Made by a program: the position numbers and the translations under genes. From Sphingomonadales bacterium (GTDB taxonomy: Bacteria > Pseudomonadota > Alphaproteobacteria > Sphingomonadales > Sphingomonadaceae), in NCBI GenBank assembly GCA_016720115.1, contig JADJXT010000001.1, forward strand, positions 868,001-932,000: a stretch of 64,000 nt of DNA, written 5' to 3'. Below the pieces are notes generated by a model. It saw only the letters and a program-made list of their open reading frames with translations, searched no databases and was not told where the DNA came from. This document shows, piece after piece, positions 42,320-51,496 of the stretch (its first letter is position 1; every line of letters begins with the position of its first letter).

Positions 42320-43819
42320 TCAGTCGTCGATCCGCACCGTTGCATATTGCGTCGGCGCACCACGGCGTTTGACGCCGAGGAGGATCGCGCCGCGCCCGCC
42401 AGTCTTGGCTTCGGCGATGGCGGCGGCCAGTTGCGCCGTGTTGGTCACCGGCTTGTAGTTGACTGAAACAAGCACATCGCCGCGACGAATTCCGGCCTGG
42501 GCTGCGCTTCCCGAACCCGGTATGTCGACAACGACGCCCTTTACATCGGTGCCCATGCCGAGTTGGCGCGCGATTTCGGGGTCCAACGGAATGACGCTGA
42601 CGCCGAGCGCATCGCGCACAGCCTTGCTGTCCGCATTTTCGCCCTGCTGGTCAAAATCCTTGTTTTCATCGGGATCGAAGGTGGATTGCGCCAGTTTTTC
42701 TTCGCTCGGGCGGGTACCGACCGTAGCAGTGATCCGCATCGGTTTGCCTTCGCGCAAGATGTCGAGCGGAATACGGGTGCCCGGCTTCACATTGGCGACA
42801 ATGTACGACAAGGTTTCGTCGGGCGTGACATCACGGCCATTGACCTTGAGGACGATATCGCCTTCCTTCAGGCCCGCCTTGTCAGCGGCTTCGTCCTTGA
42901 CGATGCGGGTGACGAATTCGCCCTTGTTCTTGTCGATGCCCAGGGCGTCGGCCATGTCGGCACCAACCGGCTGGATGCCGATACCCAGATAGCCGCGTTC
43001 CGGGCTTACGCCCTTTTTCAGCGATTCGATTACCGGCATGGCTTCTTCGGCAGGGATGGCGAAGCCGACACCGATATTCGCGCCGACCGGAGAGATCAGG
43101 CGATTGTTGATGCCGATGACCTTGCCTTCAAGGTTGAACAGCGGCCCGCCCGAATTGCCGGGGTTGATCGCGGTGTCGGTCTGGATGAAGCGGTCATAGG
43201 CGCCGCCTGCGCCGATATTGCGCTGCAGGGCCGAAACGATGCCGGCAGTCACTGTGCTGCCGAGGCCGAGCGGGTTGCCGATGGCGATCACCCAGTCGCC
43301 GACGCGGTTTTTCTGCGAGCTTTCCATTTCGACATAGGGAACGCCGGACACCTTGACCTTGAGCAGTGCGAGGTCCGATGTGGCGTCACGGCCAATGATT
43401 TCCGCCTTGAATTCGCGGCCATCGAACAGCGTCACCGTCACCTCGTCAACCGCATCGCCCTTCGGGCCGCCCGCGACGACATGGTTGTTGGTGACGATCA
43501 GGCCGTCGGCGCTGATGAAAAAGCCCGAACCGCCGCTTTGCTGTTCCTGCGTAACCGGGCGGCGTTCGCCGGTGAAGGGGTTGAAGCTGGTGGCAACCTG
43601 CACCTTCTGCTTGGTCGCGATATTGACCACGGCGGGTTGCAACTGCGCGGCGAGATCGGCGAAGCTGCCCGGTGCCCCGCGCGGCGCGAGGCCGGACTGG
43701 GCGATGGCAACCGGGCCCGTCGTGGTCACTGGCCCCGGATTACCGGTTGAAAGCGCAAAAGCGCTGCCCGAAAGCAGGAGAAGAGCAGTCACTCCATAAG
43801 CGTAACGCACGATAGTCAT
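42320..43819 (-). CDS. degP: DegP/HtrA (Do family) periplasmic serine protease
   Basis: 499-aa periplasmic protease/chaperone for misfolded envelope proteins. A signal peptide is at about 1-22. The catalytic triad is His in VTNNHVVAGG (near 113), Asp in ATSDLALLK (near 149) and Ser in NPGNSGGPLF (near 221). Two PDZ domains follow (GYLGIGIQPV, and a second near the C-terminus ending VKRRGAPTQYATV). It lies downstream of hflK-hflC in the same direction with a 143-base gap, a common arrangement of membrane protein quality-control genes. Confidence 0.94.
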   Translation of the reverse strand: MTIVRYAYGVTALLLLSGSAFALSTGNPGPVTTTGPVAIAQSGLAPRGAPGSFADLAAQLQPAVVNIATKQKVQVATSFNPFTGERRPVTQEQQSGGSGFFISADGLIVTNNHVVAGGPKGDAVDEVTVTLFDGREFKAEIIGRDATSDLALLKVKVSGVPYVEMESSQKNRVGDWVIAIGNPLGLGSTVTAGIVSALQRNIGAGGAYDRFIQTDTAINPGNSGGPLFNLEGKVIGINNRLISPVGANIGVGFAIPAEEAMPVIESLKKGVSPERGYLGIGIQPVGADMADALGIDKNKGEFVTRIVKDEAADKAGLKEGDIVLKVNGRDVTPDETLSYIVANVKPGTRIPLDILREGKPMRITATVGTRPSEEKLAQSTFDPDENKDFDQQGENADSKAVRDALGVSVIPLDPEIARQLGMGTDVKGVVVDIPGSGSAAQAGIRRGDVLVSVNYKPVTNTAQLAAAIAEAKTGGRGAILLGVKRRGAPTQYATVRIDD

Positions 43820-43962
43820 TCCTCTCGTTCAAATCGCACCGGCACTGCCGACATCAAAACCTGATCGTCCTTGCGGCGAAAAAATGAACGCCGATTGAAC
43901 AAATTTCCATTGCGGTCGTCGGCTTGGCAAAGCGCCAATATTGTTCGACGAACGACTGTCAA

Positions 43963-44826
43963 TCAGCGCCCCTCGCGGAAGTTGCGCAGATAATCATTGT
44001 CGGTCGACAGCACCATGGTGGTGGCACCGTCGCCATTCTGGCTGTCCTGCTGGAACGTCCGGCGATAGGATTGCATAGACCGGTAAAAGTCGTAGAAATC
44101 CGCATCCTTGCCATAGCTTAGCGCATAGATTTGCGCCGCTTTTGCGTCTGCTTCGGCGCGGATGATCTGCGCTTCTTTCTGCCCCTCGGCGTCGATGGCG
44201 ATGGCCTGTTGTTGCTGCGCCGATTGCATGCGCTGGTAAGCCGATTGCAGCGACTGTCCTTCTGGAAGATCGGTCCGCTTGATGCGGACATCGATAATCT
44301 GGGCACCATATTTGCGTGCTTCGCGGTCGAGCGAGGCCTGGATATTATCCATAACCGCGCCGCGCTCGGCGCTCAGCAAGGTTTCGAACGAACGCTTGCC
44401 CAATTCGTTACGCAGCCGCGATTCCAGGATCGACTGCAACTGCGCCTTTAACGCTTCTTCAGTCCGGATTGCCTGATACATGCGGGCAGGCTTTACGATG
44501 CGAAAGCGGGCAAAGGCATCGACGCGCAGACGCCGCCTGTCTGTCGACTGCACTTCCTGCGGTTGCATCGAAACCGAAAGCACCCGTTTGTCGACCCACT
44601 GGATCTGCTCGACAAAGGGTATGCGGAAGGTGAGCCCCGCTCTGGTATCGCCAAAGCGTTCATTGGGTTTGTAGGGGTTAACCACGCGCAGCGGCTGGCC
44701 ATAGCTGGAGATGATCGCCTGCTTGGTTTCCGGCACGATCGACACCGACATTCCAAGCAGAACCAGAACGGCAAGCCCACCGAGGCCCAAGGCGACCGGG
44801 TTTTGTTTCAAAGATCCAACCATCAT
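43963..44826 (-). CDS. hflC: Protease modulator HflC
   Basis: 287-aa SPFH/prohibitin-family inner-membrane protein that forms the HflK-HflC cage around FtsH and modulates its proteolysis. One N-terminal membrane segment (LGGLAVLVLLGMSVSIV) is followed by an SPFH domain (KQAIISSYGQPLRVVN) and a coiled-coil rich in Gln/Ala/Glu near the C-terminus. The start overlaps the hflK stop (ATGA). Confidence 0.94.
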   Translation of the reverse strand: MMVGSLKQNPVALGLGGLAVLVLLGMSVSIVPETKQAIISSYGQPLRVVNPYKPNERFGDTRAGLTFRIPFVEQIQWVDKRVLSVSMQPQEVQSTDRRRLRVDAFARFRIVKPARMYQAIRTEEALKAQLQSILESRLRNELGKRSFETLLSAERGAVMDNIQASLDREARKYGAQIIDVRIKRTDLPEGQSLQSAYQRMQSAQQQQAIAIDAEGQKEAQIIRAEADAKAAQIYALSYGKDADFYDFYRSMQSYRRTFQQDSQNGDGATTMVLSTDNDYLRNFREGR

Positions 44827-45968
44827 TGTTTCCCCGATACGGTTACCGTGCTTTCGCTCGCCGCAGCGGCGCGACGCTTCAGCTCGGGCAGCGGGAGGTA
44901 AGGCGTGACATTGCCGGATTCGACAATGGTCTTGTCCGCCTTGCTCAAAACCTGTTCCATGGTTTCATAATAGATGCGGCGTCGGGTGACTTCGGGTGCC
45001 TGGCGATATTGCTCATAAATCTTGTCGAATTCAGTCGTCTGGCCTGCGGCAAGCTCGGTCACCTGGCTGGCATAGGCCCGCGCTTCGTTGAGATAGCGTT
45101 CGCGGCGTTGCTGCGCGCTGTTGACCTCCCGGAAAGCGGCTTTGACTTCCTCCGGCGGATCGGACTGGCGGATCGAAATGCTGCTGATCGCGATGCCGGA
45201 ACGATATTCGTCGAGTATCGCCTGCATCCGCTGTTTGACCTGCGCCTCGATCGTGCCGCGTGCGACGCCGACGGCTTCGTTATAGTCGAAATTGGCAAGT
45301 TCGGCGCGCATTGCGCTTTCGCCTATTTCCTGGACGGTTGCATTGGGATCATCGAGCTGGAACAGGTAGAGTTCCGGGCTCTTGATCGACCATCGAATGT
45401 CGAAGGCAATGTCCATCAGGTTCTGGTCCTTGGTCAGCACCAGATTTTCGCTTTTGCTGCTGGCCGAACCGATGGATGTGGTGCGCACCTGCAGCGCATC
45501 GACCTTTTGCATCTGCTCGATTGGTGCTGGCAGGGTGAAGCTGATACCCGAGCCCACCGTCCGCGAATATTTGCCGAAGAAGGTGACGACGCCTTCTTCC
45601 TGCTGGTCGAGGCGGTGGATGCTGGTCCACAAAATCCAGATGGCGATCAGGCCGCCCGCAATCATCGGCCACCAGCTTTTGCCATTCGCGCGTGGCGGCA
45701 GGCCGCTGAAACCACCACCTTTGCCGCCGCCGCGCCGGAAAATTTCTTCGAGCGAAGGGCCGCGTGCCCGCCCGCTCGATGCAGATTGAGGTTCCCAGGG
45801 ATTGGCCGACTTTGCGTCATCGTCGCCGCCCGACGCCGATGGGGCAGCCGGTTTCCCACCACCTGCCTTGCTGCTGTCACCGGAACCGGGAATATCCCAT
45901 GGCCCCTTGCTTTCACTGTGCGACGCTTGCGGCGTCGCGCCTTCCTCTTTTTGCATCATGGCCGACAT
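44823..45968 (-). CDS. hflK: Protease modulator HflK
   Basis: 381-aa partner of HflC. The Gly/Ser-rich N-terminus (about 1-85, with GPSLEEIFRRGGGKGGG) is typical of HflK. A membrane segment (MIAGGLIAIWILWTSI) is followed by the SPFH domain (QQEEGVVTFFGKYSRTV) and a C-terminal coiled coil. The start is set at 45968 (MSAMMQKEEG); ATGs a few codons downstream are also possible. It is divergent from apbC, with 64 bases between starts. Confidence 0.93.
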   Translation of the reverse strand: MSAMMQKEEGATPQASHSESKGPWDIPGSGDSSKAGGGKPAAPSASGGDDDAKSANPWEPQSASSGRARGPSLEEIFRRGGGKGGGFSGLPPRANGKSWWPMIAGGLIAIWILWTSIHRLDQQEEGVVTFFGKYSRTVGSGISFTLPAPIEQMQKVDALQVRTTSIGSASSKSENLVLTKDQNLMDIAFDIRWSIKSPELYLFQLDDPNATVQEIGESAMRAELANFDYNEAVGVARGTIEAQVKQRMQAILDEYRSGIAISSISIRQSDPPEEVKAAFREVNSAQQRRERYLNEARAYASQVTELAAGQTTEFDKIYEQYRQAPEVTRRRIYYETMEQVLSKADKTIVESGNVTPYLPLPELKRRAAAASESTVTVSGKQ

Positions 45969-46032
45969 ATAGGTACGCTGTTTCAAGAAAAACAGTGTCA
46001 TTCCCGACAATCTGATTCTATTCGCCTTTCCC

Positions 46033-47010
46033 ATGGTTGATATCGAGAAGATCGGCGCGGCGGTTGCAGGGGTTTCGCAGGGACGTACCAGCGGAATCAG
46101 GGAAAAGGACGGCACCATTTCAATGATGGTCGACGTTGCAGGGCTCGACAATGCGTCACGCGAGGCGTTGGCCGATGCCATCAAGGCCGCGGTTGCTCAA
46201 ATTGCCCCCGGTGCCGAACTGCGATTGCTGCAAACGGCTGAACGGAATGTGCCCAAGATGATCGCGGTCGCCAGCGGCAAGGGCGGTGTCGGGAAATCTA
46301 CCCTGTCGGCCAATCTGGCAGTGGCCATGCGCAGGGCCGGTCGGCCTGCAGGTCTGGTTGATGCCGATATTTACGGACCCTCGCAGCCACGGCTGCTGGG
46401 CGTCGAAGGGGTAAAGCCGGAAGCCGAGGGAAAGAAGATGTATCCTGTTGCAGGTGCAGGCGGCGTGCCGTTCCTGTCGATGGGGCAACTGGCCGCACCG
46501 GGGCAGCCCATCGCCTGGCGCGGGCCGATGGCCGGGCAGGCGCTTTCGCAACTGGTCGATGCGCATTGGGGCAATGTGCGTGAGCTTGTGGTCGACATGC
46601 CGCCGGGAACGGGCGACATCCAGCTGTCGATGATCCAGAAGCACAAGCCGGTCGGCGCTGTCATCGTATCGACGCCGCAGGATCTGGCGCTGATGGATGC
46701 CACGCGTGCGATCGGATTTTTCAATCAGGCACAGGTTCCGATTATCGGGCTGGTGGAGAATATGGCAGGTTATGTCTGCCCGCATTGCGGCGAGGTGAGC
46801 GATCCATTTGGCAGCGGTGGTGCAGAGGCGGCTGCGGCGGAACTGGGCATTCCATTCCTCGGCCGCATCCCGCTTGATATCGCTGTGCGACGGGCAAGCG
46901 ACGCAGGCGATCCGCCCGCGTTGGGCGATGGCCCGATTGCACAGGCATTCGCCGATATAGCGCACCACGTCGGTACGTGGATCGACACCCAGAAGGGCGC
47001 TGCCACATGA
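46033..47010 (+). CDS. apbC: Iron-sulfur cluster carrier protein ApbC/Mrp
   Basis: 325-aa P-loop ATPase that holds and transfers Fe-S clusters. An N-terminal DUF59/MIP18-like domain (about 1-65) is followed by the deviant Walker A motif SGKGGVGKST at 81-90 and the cluster-binding CPHC (Cys249, Cys252). It overlaps the next gene, a molybdopterin hydroxylase subunit whose family uses Fe-S partners, by four bases (ATGA). Confidence 0.94.
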   Translation: MVDIEKIGAAVAGVSQGRTSGIREKDGTISMMVDVAGLDNASREALADAIKAAVAQIAPGAELRLLQTAERNVPKMIAVASGKGGVGKSTLSANLAVAMRRAGRPAGLVDADIYGPSQPRLLGVEGVKPEAEGKKMYPVAGAGGVPFLSMGQLAAPGQPIAWRGPMAGQALSQLVDAHWGNVRELVVDMPPGTGDIQLSMIQKHKPVGAVIVSTPQDLALMDATRAIGFFNQAQVPIIGLVENMAGYVCPHCGEVSDPFGSGGAEAAAAELGIPFLGRIPLDIAVRRASDAGDPPALGDGPIAQAFADIAHHVGTWIDTQKGAAT

Positions 47011-49277
47011 CCGACAGGCCCGGCATCGAACTGACGCGCCGGAACCTGCTGATAGGCGGAGGCGCTGGTGTCGGTTTACTGGTGGCCTGGGCCATATGGC
47101 CGCGCGAATATCTGCCAAATATGATGGTCGAAAAGGGCGAGCATCTTTTCGGGCCCTGGCTGAAAATCGGCGAAGATGGCCGCGTCACCATTGCCGTTCC
47201 GCAGGCAGAAATGGGACAGGGCAGCTACACCGCGCTCGCGCAAATTGTCGCAGGTGAGTTGGGGGCGGATTGGCGCACTGTCGCCGTGCAGCCCGCAATG
47301 CCCAGCCCGGTTTTTGCCAACGATCTGTTTGTGCGCGAATGGAGCTCCGCCTTCATGCCCGCTTCTGTCGGCGCCCTCGCCGATACTGGGCTGGCCGGGG
47401 CTTTGGGCAAGGAATGGGCAAAACGCAGCGGCTTCATGATAACTGGCGGCTCAACTTCGATCCGTCAGTTTGAACATCCATGCAGGGCGGCAGGCGCTGC
47501 AGCGCGGGTGTTGCTCTGCCAGGCCGCAGCCGCGCGGTGGGATACAGCCTGGGAAAATTGCGACACCGCCAATGGTTTCGTGACTTTTGAACGCAAGCGG
47601 ATTCCCTTTGCGGAACTGGTTGCCGAAGCGGCTTCCTACGATGCACCCAGCCCGATCCCGTTGCGCGCTTCGCCGGTCAATGGGTTGTCGGGGAAGGAAG
47701 CAGTGCGGCTTGATGTCGCAGCCAAGGTGGATGGCAGTGCAAATTTTGCCGGTGATTTGCGGCTTCCGGACATGCTCTATGCCTCTGTCAGGGCGGGGCC
47801 GATAGGCGATACCCGATTGAAAGAGATCGATCGTGCCGGGGCATCGGGGATCAAGGGCATAGTCGATATTGTGCGCACCGATGGCTGGGTTGCTGCACTC
47901 GCAACCAATTGGTGGGCAGCGAACAAGGCGCTGGATGCGATGTCCCCGGTTTTTGCGACCACGGGCAGGATGCCCGACAGTGCAACGATGTCCGAAACAA
48001 TGGAGCGGGCGTTGAACAAGGGGCCGGGGTCGCGCCTTGTCGATATCGGTTCGGTCGATGGCTCGCTCGATAAGGCTGCCGATACGCGTGTCTATCGAAG
48101 CCAGTATGCGGTCCAGCCTGCGGTGCATGCACCGCTCGAAACGCGCAGCGCCACGGCTGCCTACAAGAATGGGCGGTTGACGCTGTGGCTTGCCACGCAA
48201 GCGCCAGAGGCGGCACGGCAAGCGGCGGCGAGCGCTGTCGGAATTGCGTCCGACGATGTCACGCTGATCCAGATGCTGGCGGGCGGAAGCTTCGGGCGCA
48301 ACCTCGATTCGCAGATTGCCGCGCAGGCGGCGATCCTTGCCAGACATGTCGAGCGGCCCGTGCAGGTTGTCTGGTCGCGCCCGGAAGATTTCATTCGCGA
48401 CATCGTGCGCCCGCCCGCCCATGCGCGCATGACTGCGGCGCTGGGCAAGGGCGGTGTTATCGAGGGAATGGCAATTCGCATCGCGGTGCCCGCGACCGCG
48501 CGCCAGCAAGTCCGGCGACTTGAAGGTGAAACGCCTGCCCAATCGGTGAAGTCCGTTGCCGGGGAGCATGATCCGCTGGCAATCGACGGCGCGGCACCGC
48601 CTTATGCGATCCCCAATCTCAGCGTCGACCATTTTCCGGTCGATCTGCCGCTGCCTACCGGTTTGTGGCGGGGAAACGCGCATAGCTACACCGCCTTTTT
48701 CGTCGAAAGCTTCGTCAACGAACTGGCGGCGGCGGCGGGCATCGAACCCCTCTCGTATCGCATGCAGATGCTGGTCGGACAGACCAGACTCGCGCGTTGC
48801 CTTACTGGCGTAGCTGCGCTTGCCGGTTGGGATGGAGGTGTCGAAAATAGCGGCAAGGGTCTTGCCTGCCATTCGATGTATGGCAGCCACATTGCGGTCA
48901 TCGCTACAGCACGCACCAGCGAACAGGGGGTTCGCGTCGATCGTATTTCGGCGGTCGTCGATTGTGGCCGACTGATCAACCCCGAACTCGCGCGGCAACA
49001 GATTGAAGGAGGCATCATCTTCGGTCTGGCGCAGGCTGTGGGTTCGGCGACCGAATATGAAAACGGCTTGCCTGTCGCGCGTCGGCTGCGGGATATCGAT
49101 CTTCCGTTGCTGGCGGACATTCCCGAAATCGATGTGGAATTCATCCGCAATGAAGAGGATCCCGGTGGTGTCAGCGAACTGGGGGTTCCTGCGGTCGCCC
49201 CTGCAATAGCGAACGCACTGTTTTCGGCTGCCGGGGTAAGGCTAAGGGAATTGCCCTTATTGTCGCGCGGGCTGTAA
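47007..49277 (+). CDS. Molybdopterin-binding subunit of a xanthine dehydrogenase-family hydroxylase (IorB-like)
   Basis: 756-aa large subunit of an isoquinoline 1-oxidoreductase/aldehyde dehydrogenase-type molybdenum hydroxylase. A twin-arginine-like N-terminus with a hydrophobic stretch (LTRRNLLIGGGAGVGLLVAWAIW) suggests Tat export or membrane anchoring. Molybdopterin-domain motifs are AEMGQGSYTALAQIVAGELG and GGSFGRNLDSQIAAQAAILA, with a late Glu in GGVSELGVPAVAPAIANA. The small 2Fe-2S subunit normally encoded beside it is absent here. It is translationally coupled to apbC. Confidence 0.85.
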   Translation: MTDRPGIELTRRNLLIGGGAGVGLLVAWAIWPREYLPNMMVEKGEHLFGPWLKIGEDGRVTIAVPQAEMGQGSYTALAQIVAGELGADWRTVAVQPAMPSPVFANDLFVREWSSAFMPASVGALADTGLAGALGKEWAKRSGFMITGGSTSIRQFEHPCRAAGAAARVLLCQAAAARWDTAWENCDTANGFVTFERKRIPFAELVAEAASYDAPSPIPLRASPVNGLSGKEAVRLDVAAKVDGSANFAGDLRLPDMLYASVRAGPIGDTRLKEIDRAGASGIKGIVDIVRTDGWVAALATNWWAANKALDAMSPVFATTGRMPDSATMSETMERALNKGPGSRLVDIGSVDGSLDKAADTRVYRSQYAVQPAVHAPLETRSATAAYKNGRLTLWLATQAPEAARQAAASAVGIASDDVTLIQMLAGGSFGRNLDSQIAAQAAILARHVERPVQVVWSRPEDFIRDIVRPPAHARMTAALGKGGVIEGMAIRIAVPATARQQVRRLEGETPAQSVKSVAGEHDPLAIDGAAPPYAIPNLSVDHFPVDLPLPTGLWRGNAHSYTAFFVESFVNELAAAAGIEPLSYRMQMLVGQTRLARCLTGVAALAGWDGGVENSGKGLACHSMYGSHIAVIATARTSEQGVRVDRISAVVDCGRLINPELARQQIEGGIIFGLAQAVGSATEYENGLPVARRLRDIDLPLLADIPEIDVEFIRNEEDPGGVSELGVPAVAPAIANALFSAAGVRLRELPLLSRGL

Positions 49278-49293
49278 TCGATAAGCGCGGCGT

Positions 49294-50292
49294 ATGGATA
49301 TTCCAGCCAATCACCCTCCTGCAAAGCCGCGCCGCATAGGTGTGTTGCTCGTCAATCTCGGTACGCCCGATGCGCCTACGCCATCGGCGGTGCGCCGGTA
49401 TCTGAAGCAATTCCTTTCCGATCGCCGGGTGGTCGAAATTCCGGCGCTCATCTGGCAGCCAATACTGCGCGGTATAATCCTGAATGTGCGGCCCCGGAAA
49501 TCGGCCGCCAACTATGCCAAGATATGGATGCCGCAGGGCTCTCCGCTGGCCGTGTATACCAGGGCGCAATCCGAAGGGCTGCAAGCGCGGCTGGGCGATG
49601 CCATCGATGTGCGTTACGCCATGCGTTACGGCGAACCCGCCATCGCCCGCCAGTTGGAGGCGATGAAGGCCGATGGTTGCGACCGCATCCTGCTCGCCCC
49701 GCTCTACCCGCAATATTCGGGTGCGACGACGGCCACGGTGGTGGATGAAGCCTTTCGTGCGTTGGCGGCAATGCGCTGGCAACCCGCGCTGCGCACCCTG
49801 CCCGCCTATCATGACGATCCGGCCTATATTTCGGCGCTGGCTGCGTCATTAAATGCTGAACTGGCTGCGCTTGATTTCGAACCCCATGCCATTGTGGCGA
49901 GTTTTCACGGGATGCCGGAGCGGACGCTGCATCTGGGCGATCCCTATCATTGCCAGTGCCAGAAAACGGCGCGTCTGCTGTCCGACGCGCTGGGCAAGCC
50001 GTTGACGATCGCGTTCCAGTCCCGCTTCGGGCGTGCCAAATGGCTTGAGCCTTCGACCGAAGATACGATCAGGCAGCTCGCCAGTCAGGGCGAGACGAAG
50101 ATTGCCATTTTCGCACCCGGATTCTCTGCCGACTGCCTCGAAACGCTCGAAGAACTGGCGATGCAGGGCAGGGAGCAGTTTGAGGAGGCAGGCGGGGAGC
50201 GTTATGCCTATCTGCCCTGCCTGAACGATAGCGAAGCCGGCATGGCGATGCTGGAAACACTTGTCCGGAGGGAACTTTCCGGCTGGCTATGA
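49294..50292 (+). CDS. hemH: Ferrochelatase
   Basis: 332-aa enzyme inserting Fe(II) into protoporphyrin IX, the last step of heme b synthesis. Family signatures are GVLLVNLGTPDAPT, PLYPQYSGATTATV, ASFHGMPERTLHLGDPYHCQC (active-site His) and SRFGRAKWLEPST; iron-site Glu residues lie in FAPGFSADCLETLEEL. It follows the molybdenum hydroxylase gene by 16 bases, so it may be part of that operon. No other heme gene is near. Confidence 0.95.
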   Translation: MDIPANHPPAKPRRIGVLLVNLGTPDAPTPSAVRRYLKQFLSDRRVVEIPALIWQPILRGIILNVRPRKSAANYAKIWMPQGSPLAVYTRAQSEGLQARLGDAIDVRYAMRYGEPAIARQLEAMKADGCDRILLAPLYPQYSGATTATVVDEAFRALAAMRWQPALRTLPAYHDDPAYISALAASLNAELAALDFEPHAIVASFHGMPERTLHLGDPYHCQCQKTARLLSDALGKPLTIAFQSRFGRAKWLEPSTEDTIRQLASQGETKIAIFAPGFSADCLETLEELAMQGREQFEEAGGERYAYLPCLNDSEAGMAMLETLVRRELSGWL

Positions 50293-50305
50293 ATAGTAAT
50301 GCACT

Positions 50306-50323
50306 GACGTTTACGGAAACTTG
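50306..50323. promoter_or_regulatory. Degenerate copy of the GACGTTTACGTAAACGTC palindrome upstream of phaB
   Basis: GACGTTTACGGAAACTTG matches the perfect palindrome at 58759-58776 in 15 of 18 positions and lies 63 bases before the phaB start. It may be a weaker site for the same regulator. Confidence 0.4.
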
Positions 50324-50385
50324 TTGCTTGCCGCGACTCTGGTTATGCCACTCATAAGACAAAAAAACTGTCAGGAGTGGATGAG

Positions 50386-51108
50386 ATGACGCGCATTGCG
50401 GTGGTTACCGGTGGCACACGTGGTATTGGCGAAGCAATCAGCCTGAAGCTGAAAGAAAAGGGACGTTTTGTTGTCGCCAATTATGGCGGTAATGATGCCG
50501 CGGCCAAGGAATTTTCAGACCGCACCGGAATCGCCGTGCGCAAATGGGATGTGGGCGACCATCAGGCCTGCCTCGATGCCTGTGCGGCGATCGAAGCCGA
50601 ATATGGCCCGGTCGATATCATGGTCAACAATGCCGGCATCACCCGCGACGCCACGATGGTCAAAATGACCTTCGAGCAATGGGACGAGGTGATCCGCGTC
50701 GACCTCACCGGCTGTTTCAACATGGCCAAGGCGGTGTTTGCTGGGATGCGTGAGCGCAAATGGGGGCGTATCGTCAATGTCGGCTCGGTCAACGGGCAGG
50801 GTGGGCAGATCGGGCAGGTCAACTATGCCGCCGCCAAATCCGGGATTCACGGCTTCACGAAATCGCTGGCGATGGAAGGCGCGCGTTTCGGCGTTACCGC
50901 CAATGCGATAGCGCCGGGCTATATCGCCACTGAGATGCTGGCGACCATCCCCGACAATGTGATGGAAAAGATCGTCGCGCAGATTCCGATCGGACGCCTG
51001 GGCCAGGCCGAAGAAATCGCGCGGGGCGTCGAATTCCTGACCAGCGAAAATGCGGGCTTCATCACCGGTTCTACGCTATCGATCAACGGCGGGCAGCATA
51101 TGTATTAG
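50386..51108 (+). CDS. phaB: Acetoacetyl-CoA reductase
   Basis: 240-aa SDR-family NADPH enzyme reducing acetoacetyl-CoA to (R)-3-hydroxybutyryl-CoA, the monomer for polyhydroxybutyrate. The cofactor motif TGGTRGIG is near the N-terminus, NNAGITRD and the catalytic Tyr147/Lys151 (NYAAAKSGIHGFTKSLA) follow, and the C-terminus GSTLSINGGQHMY is typical of PhaB. The ATG at 50386 has AGGAG eight bases upstream and is preferred over a GTG at 50377. A phasin gene and phaC follow within 11 kb; phaA is not in the window. Confidence 0.92.
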   Translation: MTRIAVVTGGTRGIGEAISLKLKEKGRFVVANYGGNDAAAKEFSDRTGIAVRKWDVGDHQACLDACAAIEAEYGPVDIMVNNAGITRDATMVKMTFEQWDEVIRVDLTGCFNMAKAVFAGMRERKWGRIVNVGSVNGQGGQIGQVNYAAAKSGIHGFTKSLAMEGARFGVTANAIAPGYIATEMLATIPDNVMEKIVAQIPIGRLGQAEEIARGVEFLTSENAGFITGSTLSINGGQHMY

Positions 51109-51232
51109 GCGCGCCGCGCTTCGCTCCAATTTTACTTGTGGCTCCATCGGCTGCGGTCTGGATTTGTATCCAGCGCCGCAGGTTGTCGACCGCATATGGC
51201 CTTTGCCTGACGAGGGTGTTAGGCCCGCCAGC

Positions 51233-51469
51233 GTGATCGACGATATTTACCACTCTCCGGTCAAGCGCAGCATGACCATTGCCGGGCATCAAACCTCGAT
51301 CAGCCTCGAACCGATTTTCTGGGACATGCTGAAGGCCGCCGCGGAGGCGCGGGGGCTGCCGGTCAGCGCGCTGGTCGCGCAGATCGATGTCGAGCGGCTG
51401 GGCGCCCGGCAGCCGCCGGGGTTGGCCACTTCGGTCCGGCTATGGCTGGCGGCGGACCGGTTACGATAG
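51233..51469 (+). CDS. Ribbon-helix-helix domain protein
   Basis: 78-aa predicted DNA-binding protein of the ribbon-helix-helix 4 type. YHSPVKRSMTIAGHQTSISLEPIFWDMLKAAAEARGL gives the beta strand and first helix, followed by VSALVAQIDVERLG. The start is taken as GTG at 51233, just before the conserved segment; the frame is open further upstream but without similarity. Target unknown. It lies between phaB and the convergent murA. Confidence 0.78.
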   Translation: MIDDIYHSPVKRSMTIAGHQTSISLEPIFWDMLKAAAEARGLPVSALVAQIDVERLGARQPPGLATSVRLWLAADRLR

Positions 51470-51496
51470 GCAATTGGGAGGCAACTGCCCTCCAGA

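Noticed and set aside
47451..48998. Long open frame antisense to the molybdopterin subunit gene
   Set aside because: It mirrors the codon pattern of the plus-strand gene, has no recognisable family motif and is rich in Arg/His/Cys as expected for antisense of GC-rich coding DNA.
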